DNA from: Fusibacter_A sp965140735
GTDB taxonomy: Bacteria > Bacillota > Clostridia > Peptostreptococcales > Acidaminobacteraceae
Direction: 5' to 3'
Assembly (NCBI GenBank): GCA_965140735.1
Contig: OZ223306.1
Coordinates: 124,001-188,000 of the forward strand
DNA length: 64,000 bases
The notes under the pieces are model-generated. The model saw only the letters and a list, made by a program, of their open reading frames with translations. It was not told the DNA's origin and searched no databases. The position numbers were made by a program, and so were the translations under genes. Positions 16,405 through 25,630 of this stretch are shown here, piece by piece (within the stretch, counting starts at the first letter, position 1; each line of letters opens with the position of its first letter).

Positions 16405-16438
16405 TAGAGGTTGGTTAACGTCAATTAACCAACCTCTA
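16405..16438 (+). repeat. Perfect 14-bp inverted repeat between the importer and exporter-fold genes
   Basis: TAGAGGTTGGTTAA and TTAACCAACCTCTA with a 6-base loop. There is only a weak T stretch after it, so it may act as an RNA-stabilising or attenuating hairpin rather than a full terminator. It separates the NikA-like gene from the next two ABC genes. Confidence 0.7.
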
Positions 16439-16465
16439 TGTTGTTAAGAAAGGATCGAATGTGAA

Positions 16466-18205
16466 ATGTATAAAGAACAAAATCCTATGTTCAGATTGAT
16501 GGCATTTGCAGCACCATACAAGCGTAAATATGTTTTAGCAATTGTTTTAGCGATTCTCGGTGTTGCTGCTGGTTTAGTGCCGTTTTTTGTAGTCTCCAAA
16601 ATTGTACTGTTGCTGATGACAGGGGAAAAGGTGGTTTCTGTCTATCTGAGATGGAGTCTCTTAGCAGGTGTTGGTTTTTTAGCGAAAGTATGCTTTTTCA
16701 ATCTTTCTACTTTTGTTTCCCATACTGCAACTTTTGAAACACTCTCTGAAATTCGAATTCAACTTGTGGACAAACTCACAAGAGTGCCAATGGGCTATAT
16801 TGTTAACACGCCGTCTGGTCAACTTAAAAATATTCTTGTGGATAGGGTAGAAAGTATGGAGACAACTCTCGCCCATTTGATTCCTGAATTAACTGCGAAT
16901 TTTTTTATTCCTGTATGTATCTCGATGTATTTACTGTTTCTTGACTGGAGAATGGCGCTTGCTTCCATGCTCACGTTACCTATCGGGATGCTTTGCTACA
17001 AAGGAATGGCTAATGGCTACGAAGAAAAATTTAGGGGTCTTATGATGCGTGTCAGTAAGATGACAAATACAGTTGTAGAGTATATCGGAGGCATTGAAGT
17101 AATCAAAGCATTTAATCAATCTGCTAATTCGTATCAGAAGTACTCTGATGCCGTTGAGGATAATGCTTTATATGCTGTAAATTGGATGAAGAGTGTTCAA
17201 GTTTATAAGTCAATGATGTTTACGATTTGGCCAAGTGTGTTGGTCAGTGTGCTTCCCGTTGGTACCATTTTGTACCGAAAGGGTACCTTGAGTGCTTCAG
17301 TCTTTATTACATGCATTGTTTTGGCACTGGGGGTTATTACACCTATCCTCAATGCGTTGAATTTTACAGATAGTATTGCACAGATGAAGTCTATTGTAGG
17401 AGAAATCTGTTCTGTTCTGGACGAAAAAGAGTTGGAACGTCCTGTGCAACGGGTCAAACTCAGTACATCTAAGATCTCGATGGAGCATGTAAGCTTTTCT
17501 TATGAAGAGGACACACCAATTTTGGAGCATGTGAACCTCAATATTCCAGAGAAAAAGATTACAGCTTTTGTAGGTCCCAGTGGTGGTGGTAAGTCAACGA
17601 TTACAAAGTTGATTGCAGGTTTTTGGGATGTAACTGCTGGAGCGGTTAAAATTGATGGCACCAATATATGCAAAATTCCGTTAGAACAGTTGATGGATCA
17701 GATTGCCTATATATCACAGGATAACTATTTATTTGATGAAACAGTCCTAGAAAATATCCGAATGGGAAAGTCTACTGCAACGGATGAAGAAGTCTATCAG
17801 GCTGCAAAGGATTGCGGATGCTATGATTTTATTTCAAAATTGGAAAAGGGCTTTCAAACAGTCGTGGGAGGTGCAGGTGGCCATCTTTCAGGAGGCGAAC
17901 GGCAGAGGATTGCAATTGCAAGAGCTGTGTTAAAGAATGCGCCGATTGTCATCCTTGATGAAGCAACTGCTTATATTGATGCAGAAAATGAAGCTTTGAT
18001 CCAAGAAGCAATGGCGAAAATTATGGTGGGAAAGACAGTTATGATGATTGCACATCGTCTCTCCACGATTACAGATGTAGACAAGATTGTTGTGGTCAAA
18101 AATGGACATATTGAAGCGGAAGGTACGCATCAGAACCTGCTTCAGACATGCTTTTTGTATCAAGAAATGTGGCAAGCACACATAGATACAAAAGATGCTG
18201 CTTAA
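16466..18205 (+). CDS. Exporter-fold ABC half-transporter, IrtA/YbtP-like
   Basis: 579 residues: six-helix type IV membrane domain (~1-320) then ATPase (~340-575). Walker A GPSGGGKS, Q-loop 'AYISQDNYLFDETVLENI', signature LSGGERQR, Walker B 'IVILDEATAYID', H-loop 'MIAHRLST'. The start has AAAGGA upstream. Length and the adjacent second half-transporter fit the IrtAB/YbtPQ group, which import Fe- or other metal-siderophore complexes despite the exporter fold. Neighbouring AraC and Nik genes support that reading; drug or peptide export is the alternative. Confidence 0.9.
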   Translation: MYKEQNPMFRLMAFAAPYKRKYVLAIVLAILGVAAGLVPFFVVSKIVLLLMTGEKVVSVYLRWSLLAGVGFLAKVCFFNLSTFVSHTATFETLSEIRIQLVDKLTRVPMGYIVNTPSGQLKNILVDRVESMETTLAHLIPELTANFFIPVCISMYLLFLDWRMALASMLTLPIGMLCYKGMANGYEEKFRGLMMRVSKMTNTVVEYIGGIEVIKAFNQSANSYQKYSDAVEDNALYAVNWMKSVQVYKSMMFTIWPSVLVSVLPVGTILYRKGTLSASVFITCIVLALGVITPILNALNFTDSIAQMKSIVGEICSVLDEKELERPVQRVKLSTSKISMEHVSFSYEEDTPILEHVNLNIPEKKITAFVGPSGGGKSTITKLIAGFWDVTAGAVKIDGTNICKIPLEQLMDQIAYISQDNYLFDETVLENIRMGKSTATDEEVYQAAKDCGCYDFISKLEKGFQTVVGGAGGHLSGGERQRIAIARAVLKNAPIVILDEATAYIDAENEALIQEAMAKIMVGKTVMMIAHRLSTITDVDKIVVVKNGHIEAEGTHQNLLQTCFLYQEMWQAHIDTKDAA

Positions 18206-18217
18206 GGGGGGATAAAA

Positions 18218-19948
18218 ATGATTCGTACATTAAAAAAAATATATTGTTTTTCAGGTAAAATGCAAGGCACACTGAAAACAACAATTCTTTTTTCAGTATT
18301 ACATTCTATTTTCGATATGATGTCATTTGCCGCACTTGCACTGGTTTTTTCTGGCATGATAAATGGATTTGAAACGGCAACCATCTGGCAAATATTTGGC
18401 ATTACCTTTGCCAGTATGATTTTGAAAATTATTTGTAGCTATATTTCAGATTTTTATAAGGTGAAAATCGGTTATTTAATGTGTGCCGAAAAGCGCATTC
18501 ATACTGGCGATCGCATTAAGTATATGCCCATGGGCTATTTTAGTGATCACAATCTTGGTAATTTGACTTCTGTTGTTACGACCACGATGAGCGATATTGA
18601 GAACAATGCATCTACAGTATTGACCAATATTTTAGGTGGCTATATTCATACGGCGGTTATTACAATCGTTATGGTGATGATTGACTGGAGGATAGGTTTA
18701 ACCATTTTCTGTGGTATCTTGTTGTTTACTTGGTGTATCAGTAGTCTGCAAAAAAAATCAGAAAAAGTATCCCCAGAAAGACAGGCAGCGCAAGAATCGC
18801 TTGTCTCAAACGTATTGGAGTATGTGCAGGGTATGTTAATGGTCAAATCTTTTAACCTCGGGAGAAGCTCCAATAGTAAAATAAAACAGGCTATTTTAGA
18901 GAGTAAAAATAAAAACCTGAAACTAGAGCATTTATTTATTCCTTACACTGTTTTACAGCAAATAATACTTTACGGTACTAGCGTTGTCATTATGACGGAA
19001 GCATTGATTTTTTACCTCAATGGCTCAATGAGCTTGTCCACTTGCCTGCTGATGACAGTTGCTTCCTTCATGCTTTTCGGACAACTTCAATCAGCTGGGA
19101 ATACGTCTTCGCTATTGCGGCTTCTGGATGTTTCAATTGATAAAGTTGAAGAAATTAATAGAACACCTGTCATGGATGAGGAGGGGCAAGTTCAGACGCC
19201 GTCAAATTATGATATTAAATTTGAAAATGTTTCATTTTCTTATGGAGATCATAAAATTTTGGACCATGTCAGCTTGTCGATCCCACAGAAAACAACAACA
19301 GCTATTATTGGGCCTTCTGGTGCAGGCAAAACGACGCTCTGTAATCTAATTGCCCGTTTTTGGGACGTGGATGGGGGTAAAATCACAATTGGTGATGTAG
19401 ATGTCAGAAGTTATACACTGGATAGTTTATTGGAGAATATAAGCGAGGTATTTCAGAAGGTTTATCTGTTTGCGGATACGATTGAAAACAACATCAAATT
19501 TGGAAAACCAAATGCCTCTCACGAGGACGTGAAGGTTGCAGCGAAGAAAGCTTGCTGTCATGAATTTATTATGAGTCTTCCTGATGGTTATGAAACTGTC
19601 ATTGGGGAAGGCGGCGCATCGTTATCGGGGGGTGAAAAACAACGCATTTCCATTGCGCGCGCTATTTTAAAAGATGCACCCATCATCATATTGGATGAAG
19701 CTACATCCAGTGTCGACCCGGAAAATGAAAATATGCTCATGGAAGCGATTGAAGAATTAACAAAAAACAAAACGGTTATTATGATTGCGCATCGACTGAA
19801 AACAATACGAAATGCGGATTGGATCTTTGTCCTGGCTGATGGACACATCGTACAGCAAGGGACACATGAAAAGCTAATAAATCAAAAGGGCATCTATAAT
19901 CAATTCATTAACGCTCGCAAAAAAGCCAATGGATGGAAATTGAAATAA
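18218..19948 (+). CDS. Exporter-fold ABC half-transporter, IrtB/YbtQ-like
   Basis: 576 residues, 12 bases after its partner with GGGGGATA upstream of ATG. Membrane domain with six helices, then ATPase: Walker A GPSGAGKT, Q-loop 'ISEVFQKVYLFADTIENNI', signature LSGGEKQR, Walker B 'IIILDEATSSVD', H-loop 'MIAHRLKT'. All catalytic ATP-site residues are intact in both halves, so the heterodimer should have two working sites. Likely works with the preceding gene in uptake of a metal chelate. Confidence 0.9.
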   Translation: MIRTLKKIYCFSGKMQGTLKTTILFSVLHSIFDMMSFAALALVFSGMINGFETATIWQIFGITFASMILKIICSYISDFYKVKIGYLMCAEKRIHTGDRIKYMPMGYFSDHNLGNLTSVVTTTMSDIENNASTVLTNILGGYIHTAVITIVMVMIDWRIGLTIFCGILLFTWCISSLQKKSEKVSPERQAAQESLVSNVLEYVQGMLMVKSFNLGRSSNSKIKQAILESKNKNLKLEHLFIPYTVLQQIILYGTSVVIMTEALIFYLNGSMSLSTCLLMTVASFMLFGQLQSAGNTSSLLRLLDVSIDKVEEINRTPVMDEEGQVQTPSNYDIKFENVSFSYGDHKILDHVSLSIPQKTTTAIIGPSGAGKTTLCNLIARFWDVDGGKITIGDVDVRSYTLDSLLENISEVFQKVYLFADTIENNIKFGKPNASHEDVKVAAKKACCHEFIMSLPDGYETVIGEGGASLSGGEKQRISIARAILKDAPIIILDEATSSVDPENENMLMEAIEELTKNKTVIMIAHRLKTIRNADWIFVLADGHIVQQGTHEKLINQKGIYNQFINARKKANGWKLK

Positions 19949-19998
19949 GAGAAAAAACGAAAGGCGCATACACAAAAAAGGGATACCCTTTAAACGAG

Positions 19999-20044
19999 AA
20001 ACGCTACGGATCATTGATTTAATGAAAAGTAGCGTTTGTTTATT
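19999..20044 (+). terminator. Terminator of the transporter island
   Basis: AAACGCTAC pairs with GTAGCGTTT (20029-20037), followed by a T-rich stretch. Confidence 0.75.
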
Positions 20045-20059
20045 AATAAGCATCAAATT

Positions 20060-20191
20060 TTACACCTGAAACCCCATTCCCTTTTTGATTTCATTCATTA
20101 CTGCCTCAGAGCGCAACATTTTCAATAACTCGAATGCTACGAATGGAGCGGTTTCCGGACAATAAGACGTAATAATATTTTCATCTATTAC
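20060..20191 (-). pseudogene. Remnant of a DJ-1/PfpI (ThiJ) family gene, C-terminus only
   Basis: The minus strand reads about 43 codons: 'VIDENIITSYCPETAPFVAF', 'ELLKMLRSEAVMNEIKKGMG', then stop at 20060. This is the conserved C-terminal end of DJ-1/PfpI proteins ('IITS..P.TA..VAFELL..L'). No start codon and no N-terminal part exist; a terminator hairpin cuts in immediately upstream. A deletion relic. Confidence 0.7.
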
Positions 20192-20241
20192 AAAAAAACA
20201 CCCTAAATAGGATTTTATAATAGCCTATTTAGGGTGTTTTT
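20192..20241. terminator. Bidirectional terminator after the NADH oxidase gene
   Basis: ACACCCTAAATAGG (20198-20211) pairs with CCTATTTAGGGTGT (20224-20237), flanked by A7 on the left and T5 on the right, so it can stop transcription from either side. Confidence 0.85.
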
Positions 20242-20266
20242 GTTCAGTCTGAAATTTTGAGGGGTT

Positions 20267-21601
20267 CTATTTTGCAGTTATTGCAGCCATCGTAACATAA
20301 TTATAAGGCTGGTTAAAGTGCGGTAAAAAGAATAAATCGGTTAATGCGAGTTTATCGATGGTTACCTTTTCTTGAATCGCAAGTGAGAATAGGTGAATGC
20401 CCATAGACATATCGTGATGTGAAGCCATCTGTGCCCCTAAAATGATTCTTGTTTTTGCATCATAGACGATTCTGAGTTTAACCTTATGGTTCTCTTCTGT
20501 AATAAATGCGGGTTTTTGAAGGTCTTCAAAATCGGTATACAAAACATCAAGACCAAGCGATTTTGCTCTTTCAGCAGTAATGCCCGTAGAGACCATTTTT
20601 AAACCGTAGATGGCGATACCATTTGATCCCTGTACACCAGCAGAATCAATATCGTTACCGATAACATTATGAGCAGCGACAATTGCAGAACGAACTGCAT
20701 TTGTTGCAAGTGCAATATAGCTGGTACTGTCAATAGCGTTATCGTAGATAGTGGCACAATCACCAATTGCATAAACATTTGGGATGGAAGTTTGTTGTTT
20801 TTTATTGACTAAATACGCACCGTTTTTAAAAGTATCTAATTGATTAGAGCCCAGTTCAGTATTTGGTTTAAAACCAATTGCCATCACTACCATATCTGCT
20901 TTGTGAGTACCTTTATCTGTGATCACTCTTTCCACTTTGCCATTGCCTTCAAGCTTTTGAACGGTTTCGCCAAATGCAAGCTTTATACCATGTGAAGAAA
21001 GATTTTCATTCATCAATTGCGTAAATGGCGCATCATAGTAAGCGGGTAAGCTTGTAGTGGCTATATCAATAAGCGTCACATTTTTACCATGTCGCTCAAA
21101 GGCTTCTGCAAGCTCAACACCGATATAACCAGCGCCTACAACAACAACATCTTTTATTTCAGGTTTTTTAAGCTTTTCAATAACTACTTCTGCATGCTGA
21201 TATAATTTAACCTTTTGGACGTTTTCAAGATCCATGCCTTCTAATTTAGGTATAATCGGCAAAGAACCTGTTGCTAAGATTAGATCATCATATTCAGCTT
21301 CGACAGTTTCGCCTTTCGCATTTTTCCCGTAGACGATTTTAGCATCAAAATCAATTTTTGTGACAGCTGTTTCCATATTTACAGTTGCACCCTTTGATTC
21401 TAAAGTTTCTTTATTGGAATAGAATAAGCCTTCAGGTCCCGCGATTTGATTACCAATCCAAAGAGCCATACCACATCCTAAAAAGCTAATATTGTTATTA
21501 GAATCAAAAACGGTAACTTGATGATCCTTTGAATTATCTAAAATAGTATTGGTTGCAGCAGTACCTGCATGATTTGTTCCTACAATGACAACTTTTTTCA
21601 T
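20267..21601 (-). CDS. nox: Water-forming NADH oxidase (CoA-disulfide reductase family)
   Basis: 444 residues. N-terminal FAD-binding 'VVIVGTNHAGTAA' with H11, and the single redox cysteine C43 in 'SFLGCGMALWIG', which cycles through a sulfenic acid in NADH oxidases. A second dinucleotide fold 'VVVVGAGYIGVELAEAFERHG' binds NADH, then 'VYAIGDCA' and a C-terminal dimerisation domain. It reduces O2 to water with NADH in the cytosol, an oxygen-defence and NAD+-regeneration role in anaerobes. CoA-disulfide reductase or NADH peroxidase are the alternatives; the 'GCGMALWIG' context favours oxidase. Monocistronic; AGGAG lies upstream of the ATG. Confidence 0.93.
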   Translation of the reverse strand: MKKVVIVGTNHAGTAATNTILDNSKDHQVTVFDSNNNISFLGCGMALWIGNQIAGPEGLFYSNKETLESKGATVNMETAVTKIDFDAKIVYGKNAKGETVEAEYDDLILATGSLPIIPKLEGMDLENVQKVKLYQHAEVVIEKLKKPEIKDVVVVGAGYIGVELAEAFERHGKNVTLIDIATTSLPAYYDAPFTQLMNENLSSHGIKLAFGETVQKLEGNGKVERVITDKGTHKADMVVMAIGFKPNTELGSNQLDTFKNGAYLVNKKQQTSIPNVYAIGDCATIYDNAIDSTSYIALATNAVRSAIVAAHNVIGNDIDSAGVQGSNGIAIYGLKMVSTGITAERAKSLGLDVLYTDFEDLQKPAFITEENHKVKLRIVYDAKTRIILGAQMASHHDMSMGIHLFSLAIQEKVTIDKLALTDLFFLPHFNQPYNYVTMAAITAK

Positions 21602-21828
21602 ATTAATTGATCTCCTTTAAGTGTATTGAGTATAATTTTGTAATCGTTACATATTTCACATACATTATACCATTAAAATAGTGAATTTAATCAAAAAAAA
21701 TAAAATAATTTAAAAATATTTGAAAAAAACTGCAAGCAGCAAACATTCCACCACTTGATGGAAAATGTTTCAAGTCGTTCATTAAAAATTCTTGAGTTGA
21801 TTCAAATAGTGCATCTAATAAGTGTCTA

Positions 21829-22545
21829 TTAACTTATTTTGCTCGATTGCTTTAGTGAAAAAAAGATCGATACAATGACAAATGCGATGAAAGTAACACG
21901 TGAAGCGATGAAAACAGGCGGCAATTCAAAAGTATGGACGCCGCTATAAAGTAGGGTTAATAATGAACGACCGAAAATATCCACGTAGATTGGGAGAGCA
22001 ATCCTAAAAATGCCCATAATTAGGATGATCGCCAGTAGAAGATAGATTAGCACAACGTTTTTATGGCCCATGAGCATAGCCGCGCCAAAGATCATAAGGG
22101 CTGGCGGCAGCAGCATGATCATACTTAAAAGGATGAGTTCTCCAAATAACGTGTATCCAAAGAGCAGCCAATAAAAGGCAAAGCAAATCCCCACGGTTAA
22201 AGTTGTGGCTACTAGAAAAGCACATGCTAAGGCGCCATAACGGATGGATTTCAATAAAGAAATTGGCATGGGGGATGCACTTATTATGGACATTGCGCCT
22301 TGTTCAGATGCTTTAAATTGTCTGGCACACAGGACGATCAGCAGTATAAAAAGTAAAGTGGAGACAGAGGAAATGTAATCACTGAAGGTCCATTTTGAAA
22401 ATGGTGCTGTATATCCCGTGCCTAAAATCACATTTGCACGAAGTAAAAGGATGGCATAAATCAACACTGTGGCAAGCAGTAATAGATACTCGCGTGAAAA
22501 TAGGAGTCTCTTGATTTCGTATTTAAAGATGGTTTTCTTATTCAA
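21829..22545 (-). CDS. ABC-2 type membrane permease
   Basis: 238 residues from TTG at 22545, which has AGGAGG 9 bases upstream and overlaps the end of the previous gene; longer in-frame starts lie inside that gene. About six membrane helices with a short N-terminal cytoplasmic segment (KKTIFKYEIKRLLFSREYLL), as in ABC-2 transporter permeases. Third gene of an ATPase, M1-permease, permease operon. The transported substrate is unknown. Confidence 0.82.
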   Translation of the reverse strand: MNKKTIFKYEIKRLLFSREYLLLLATVLIYAILLLRANVILGTGYTAPFSKWTFSDYISSVSTLLFILLIVLCARQFKASEQGAMSIISASPMPISLLKSIRYGALACAFLVATTLTVGICFAFYWLLFGYTLFGELILLSMIMLLPPALMIFGAAMLMGHKNVVLIYLLLAIILIMGIFRIALPIYVDIFGRSLLTLLYSGVHTFELPPVFIASRVTFIAFVIVSIFFSLKQSSKIS

Positions 22546-24772
22546 TTTTAATGACCTCCTCTGATAGTCCCATTTCAGACATGAAATCCTCATATGTGAG
22601 CAAGTTATAAAGATGTTTCTGGTAAAGAGCTGACAACTTACTTTGGAAATCTTCAACACTTCCAATTGCCGCTTCAGCTTTTAGCAATTGTAGTGGCATT
22701 ATATCGTAGAGTCTGATCGTATTTAGTGCATGCATTACACCTGCCGCGTCGTTTGCTGAGAGATTTTTTAAATACTCTGGATGCTGTATATAAAAGGCAT
22801 TTTGATAAGTTTTCAAGTGGTTTTGCCACACATCGAAGTAATGTGCTTTTGCATATGTTTCTCCATAGTAATCTGCCATAAAGCGATAACTGCTATAACA
22901 TGTGATCCCCTCAGCAGACCAGCAGGAAGTCTCATCAGTCACAGGAAAGGTTGTAAGTCCCCACCACTGATGGGCGAGTTCGTGTACTAGAATATCGATG
23001 CCGCTATCGTCTAAATCGGGATTTTCTAAGTCGCTTGGAATGTATCCAGCCGCATTAAATCTGGTTTCATCTATAGCACTTAAAATGCCTGATGCATAAC
23101 CGCCGGAATAGATCGCTGGTAGTTCTAAGACAATGAGCTGATCCTTATAGGGCAGTGGTCCATAGACTTTAGTAAAGTAGTCAATTACCGCCTTCATAAC
23201 ATTTATGGCATCCATTTTCACTATTGATTCTTCATGTATCGCAAAGTATTTAAACGAAACATCAAGCCCACCTGCCTTAAAGGTTTTGGTGTGATATGCT
23301 GCTGCTTGTATACCTGTAGAGCTCTTTGAATAGTGCCACTTTGTTTTGCCGTCAACGTTATCCAGCTTTTCAGGTTCTTCGTCTATGAATACTGGTGTAA
23401 GCTGTTCATCCATAGTCAAAAAGCATGAAAAGGTACAAACTTCTGAGATATCTGTATAAGCCCACGGGGCTACGCTTATGGAAGTCAGATCCACGTAGGA
23501 CTTGCTAATGCCCTTTCTTGCTTGTTGAACGATCGTCCCATTATTTTTAGGTTTGCCAGAGTAGCTTAACGTAATTACATTTGTGGTTTTGGCAGGTATA
23601 TTGATGTGCCATGTGGCGTGATTTTCTTCAGTTGTAGAAATTTTATTGGCAGCATTGTAACAAATCGCATCGGTAGGTAGACCGTTTACCATTACATGGT
23701 CTATCGTGAACCCTGTATTGATGAGTAGTGGGAGGATTTGATTTGTGTCAGTGAGGTTTTGAATGGTGTATACTGCTGTTCCCAATACTCTGCGTCTGTC
23801 AGTGTCAATCTCCACATCTGCCTTTCTATTGAGTAAAAGTAGATTGGTGTTAGCATGATCATTGCCACTATTAGAACTGACAATTAGACCGGTTCCCGAG
23901 TCGTAATCTGCACTGGCATCTAAGAGAACGCTATCATCAAATATGGGTTCTAAGACATAGCTTGAACCTGACAAGATAATGGTACCTGTTAAAAGCACTG
24001 GCATCCAAGTGCGCTTGCAGTTTCTCATAAACGAAGCGATGATACCTTGATTATAATTTCTAAGTGAGCAAAGCCCTAGAGACCATATGCCGATTGATAC
24101 CAGTGAACAGAAAAGTCTGTTCCAGAGGATCATATCTATTTGAAAGGTATTGACGATGGCATCAGAAAAATTATGAGTGTTTGTTTGAATCCAATACAGT
24201 AGATAGCTGGGATTTAGTGATTCTTGATAGTCCAATATCTTGGAAATAGAAATCAGTCCAACAGTGGCAATAAAAGCAATTTCCACTCGCCTAAAAAGCA
24301 TGTACAGCCCTGATGAGATGAGAATACTAAGAACCAGTGCACCTAAAAAAATCAAATACCAAGAGGCTATAAAAGCACTCATTTGAAAATAATGCTTGGT
24401 GTTTATGAGGGCATAGGGTAGTGTAAACAGCGATAGGATAAGCGTGGTGAAAACTGCTATGCCAATAAGAGCTAGAGTGCGGCGAATCTGATAAAAAATG
24501 GGATCCGTGTAGGTTCGTATGATCTTGTCGGTATTATGCTTATAATCTCTATGAAAATGGATAAGGGTAAGCAGTGCAAAAAGCAATGCTCCTAAAAGGG
24601 CACTATTTTTAGATGGATTCAGTATGAAGGTATCTAGAGCAGTTTTACCTCTGCCATTAAGACAGAACCAGAGAACACTTAGAGCAGTCACAGCTATAAG
24701 CAGTAATGTAATGTGAGCAAGTAGTATCCTTTTCGTTTCACGCCATAATTTCACAAAAGTATTCATACACAT
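22538..24772 (-). CDS. ABC-2 permease fused to an M1-family metallopeptidase domain
   Basis: 744 residues. Residues ~1-270 carry six or seven membrane helices of an ABC-2 permease; the remaining ~460 residues form a large extracytoplasmic domain with the zinc motif HELAHQWWG (597-605) and a downstream glutamate in 'WSAEGITCYSSYRF' (E621). The spacing between the second His and this Glu is 19, one more than the usual 18 of M1 aminopeptidases. The GAMEN element is replaced by 'GGYASGILSAID'. Such fusions occur in clostridial ABC systems of unknown function beside two-component systems. The ATG at 24772 overlaps the ATPase gene by 10 bases; a second ATG lies at 24766. Confidence 0.88.
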   Translation of the reverse strand: MCMNTFVKLWRETKRILLAHITLLLIAVTALSVLWFCLNGRGKTALDTFILNPSKNSALLGALLFALLTLIHFHRDYKHNTDKIIRTYTDPIFYQIRRTLALIGIAVFTTLILSLFTLPYALINTKHYFQMSAFIASWYLIFLGALVLSILISSGLYMLFRRVEIAFIATVGLISISKILDYQESLNPSYLLYWIQTNTHNFSDAIVNTFQIDMILWNRLFCSLVSIGIWSLGLCSLRNYNQGIIASFMRNCKRTWMPVLLTGTIILSGSSYVLEPIFDDSVLLDASADYDSGTGLIVSSNSGNDHANTNLLLLNRKADVEIDTDRRRVLGTAVYTIQNLTDTNQILPLLINTGFTIDHVMVNGLPTDAICYNAANKISTTEENHATWHINIPAKTTNVITLSYSGKPKNNGTIVQQARKGISKSYVDLTSISVAPWAYTDISEVCTFSCFLTMDEQLTPVFIDEEPEKLDNVDGKTKWHYSKSSTGIQAAAYHTKTFKAGGLDVSFKYFAIHEESIVKMDAINVMKAVIDYFTKVYGPLPYKDQLIVLELPAIYSGGYASGILSAIDETRFNAAGYIPSDLENPDLDDSGIDILVHELAHQWWGLTTFPVTDETSCWSAEGITCYSSYRFMADYYGETYAKAHYFDVWQNHLKTYQNAFYIQHPEYLKNLSANDAAGVMHALNTIRLYDIMPLQLLKAEAAIGSVEDFQSKLSALYQKHLYNLLTYEDFMSEMGLSEEVIKIE

Positions 24773-25494
24773 GCGCCTTCCTTTATAAGTGACATATAAG
24801 CCACTTCAAGGGAGTTTGTATTCTTATCCGCCATGAAGGCTTCTGGTGTTCCCAAATAGAGGATTTCACCGTTTTTTAAGATGATAATATGGTCGCATGC
24901 AGACTGAACATCTTCAATTATATGAGTGGACAGGATGACTAGTCTCGTATTGGCTATGTCCGTAAAGAGTTTTCGAAATGCAACCCGTTCTTCAGGATCA
25001 AGGGCCACAGTGGGTTCGTCAAAAATCAAAATCTTAGGATCACCTAACAGTGCTTGTGCAATGCCCACACGCTGCTTTTGACCGCCTGATAATGTCCCGA
25101 TTTTCACTTTGCATTTATCCTGTAGGTTTGTAAGGGCAATCACTCTACTAATCTCTGATTTTACTGCTTTGGTCTTTATGTCTTTAAGTGCGGCCATGTA
25201 TTCTAGAAATTGTGATACTGTTAGGTCCTCAAAGAGTCCGAATTCTTGAGGGAGGTAACCAAGATTGGATTTGAGCTTTTGCGCCTGTCTTAAGAGCGGT
25301 TGTCCATCCATAAGAATTTCACCAGTACTTGGCAAGAGACTGGCAGTTAACAGTTTCATCAGTGTGCTCTTACCAGCACCATTTGGACCGACTAGACCGA
25401 TCAAGCTGGGACTTTTAAGCGTGAGGGTTACATCCTTAAGTGCGCTTTTACCGTCTTTGTAAGTTTTGCTGATGTTATTTAGCTGAATTTTCAA
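24763..25494 (-). CDS. ABC transporter ATPase
   Basis: 243 residues from TTG at 25494, chosen because AAGGAG sits 8 bases upstream of it; the ATG at 25512 would place that ribosome site inside the gene. Walker A GPNGAGKST, Q-loop 'LGYLPQEFGLFEDLTV', signature LSGGQKQR, Walker B 'ILIFDEPTVALDP', H-loop 'LSTHI'. BcrA/NatA-type ATPase that would drive the two following permeases. Genes overlap in order, so translation is coupled. Confidence 0.93.
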   Translation of the reverse strand: MKIQLNNISKTYKDGKSALKDVTLTLKSPSLIGLVGPNGAGKSTLMKLLTASLLPSTGEILMDGQPLLRQAQKLKSNLGYLPQEFGLFEDLTVSQFLEYMAALKDIKTKAVKSEISRVIALTNLQDKCKVKIGTLSGGQKQRVGIAQALLGDPKILIFDEPTVALDPEERVAFRKLFTDIANTRLVILSTHIIEDVQSACDHIIILKNGEILYLGTPEAFMADKNTNSLEVAYMSLIKEGACV

Positions 25495-25554
25495 AAAAAC
25501 AACTCCTTTCATTCACATGAGTGCGTATTTTTATTGTTGTAAAATTAAAAAAAA

Positions 25555-25593
25555 CACCTGTCAGGGATAAAATAATCTTATCACCAACAGGTG
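25555..25593 (-). terminator. Terminator between the two-component and ABC genes
   Basis: CACCTGT (25555-25561) pairs with ACAGGTG (25587-25593), with an inner GATAA/TTATC helix. On the minus strand it is followed by T8. It ends the two-component transcript before the ABC operon. Confidence 0.75.
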
Positions 25594-25630
25594 GAGTGGT
25601 TATGAATTGGGTGTGTAACCCGTATGGAAT

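Noticed and set aside
22546..22665. Longer start for the ABC-2 permease
   Set aside because: The additional residues overlap the end of the M1-permease gene in another frame; TTG 22545 has the ribosome site AGGAGG.
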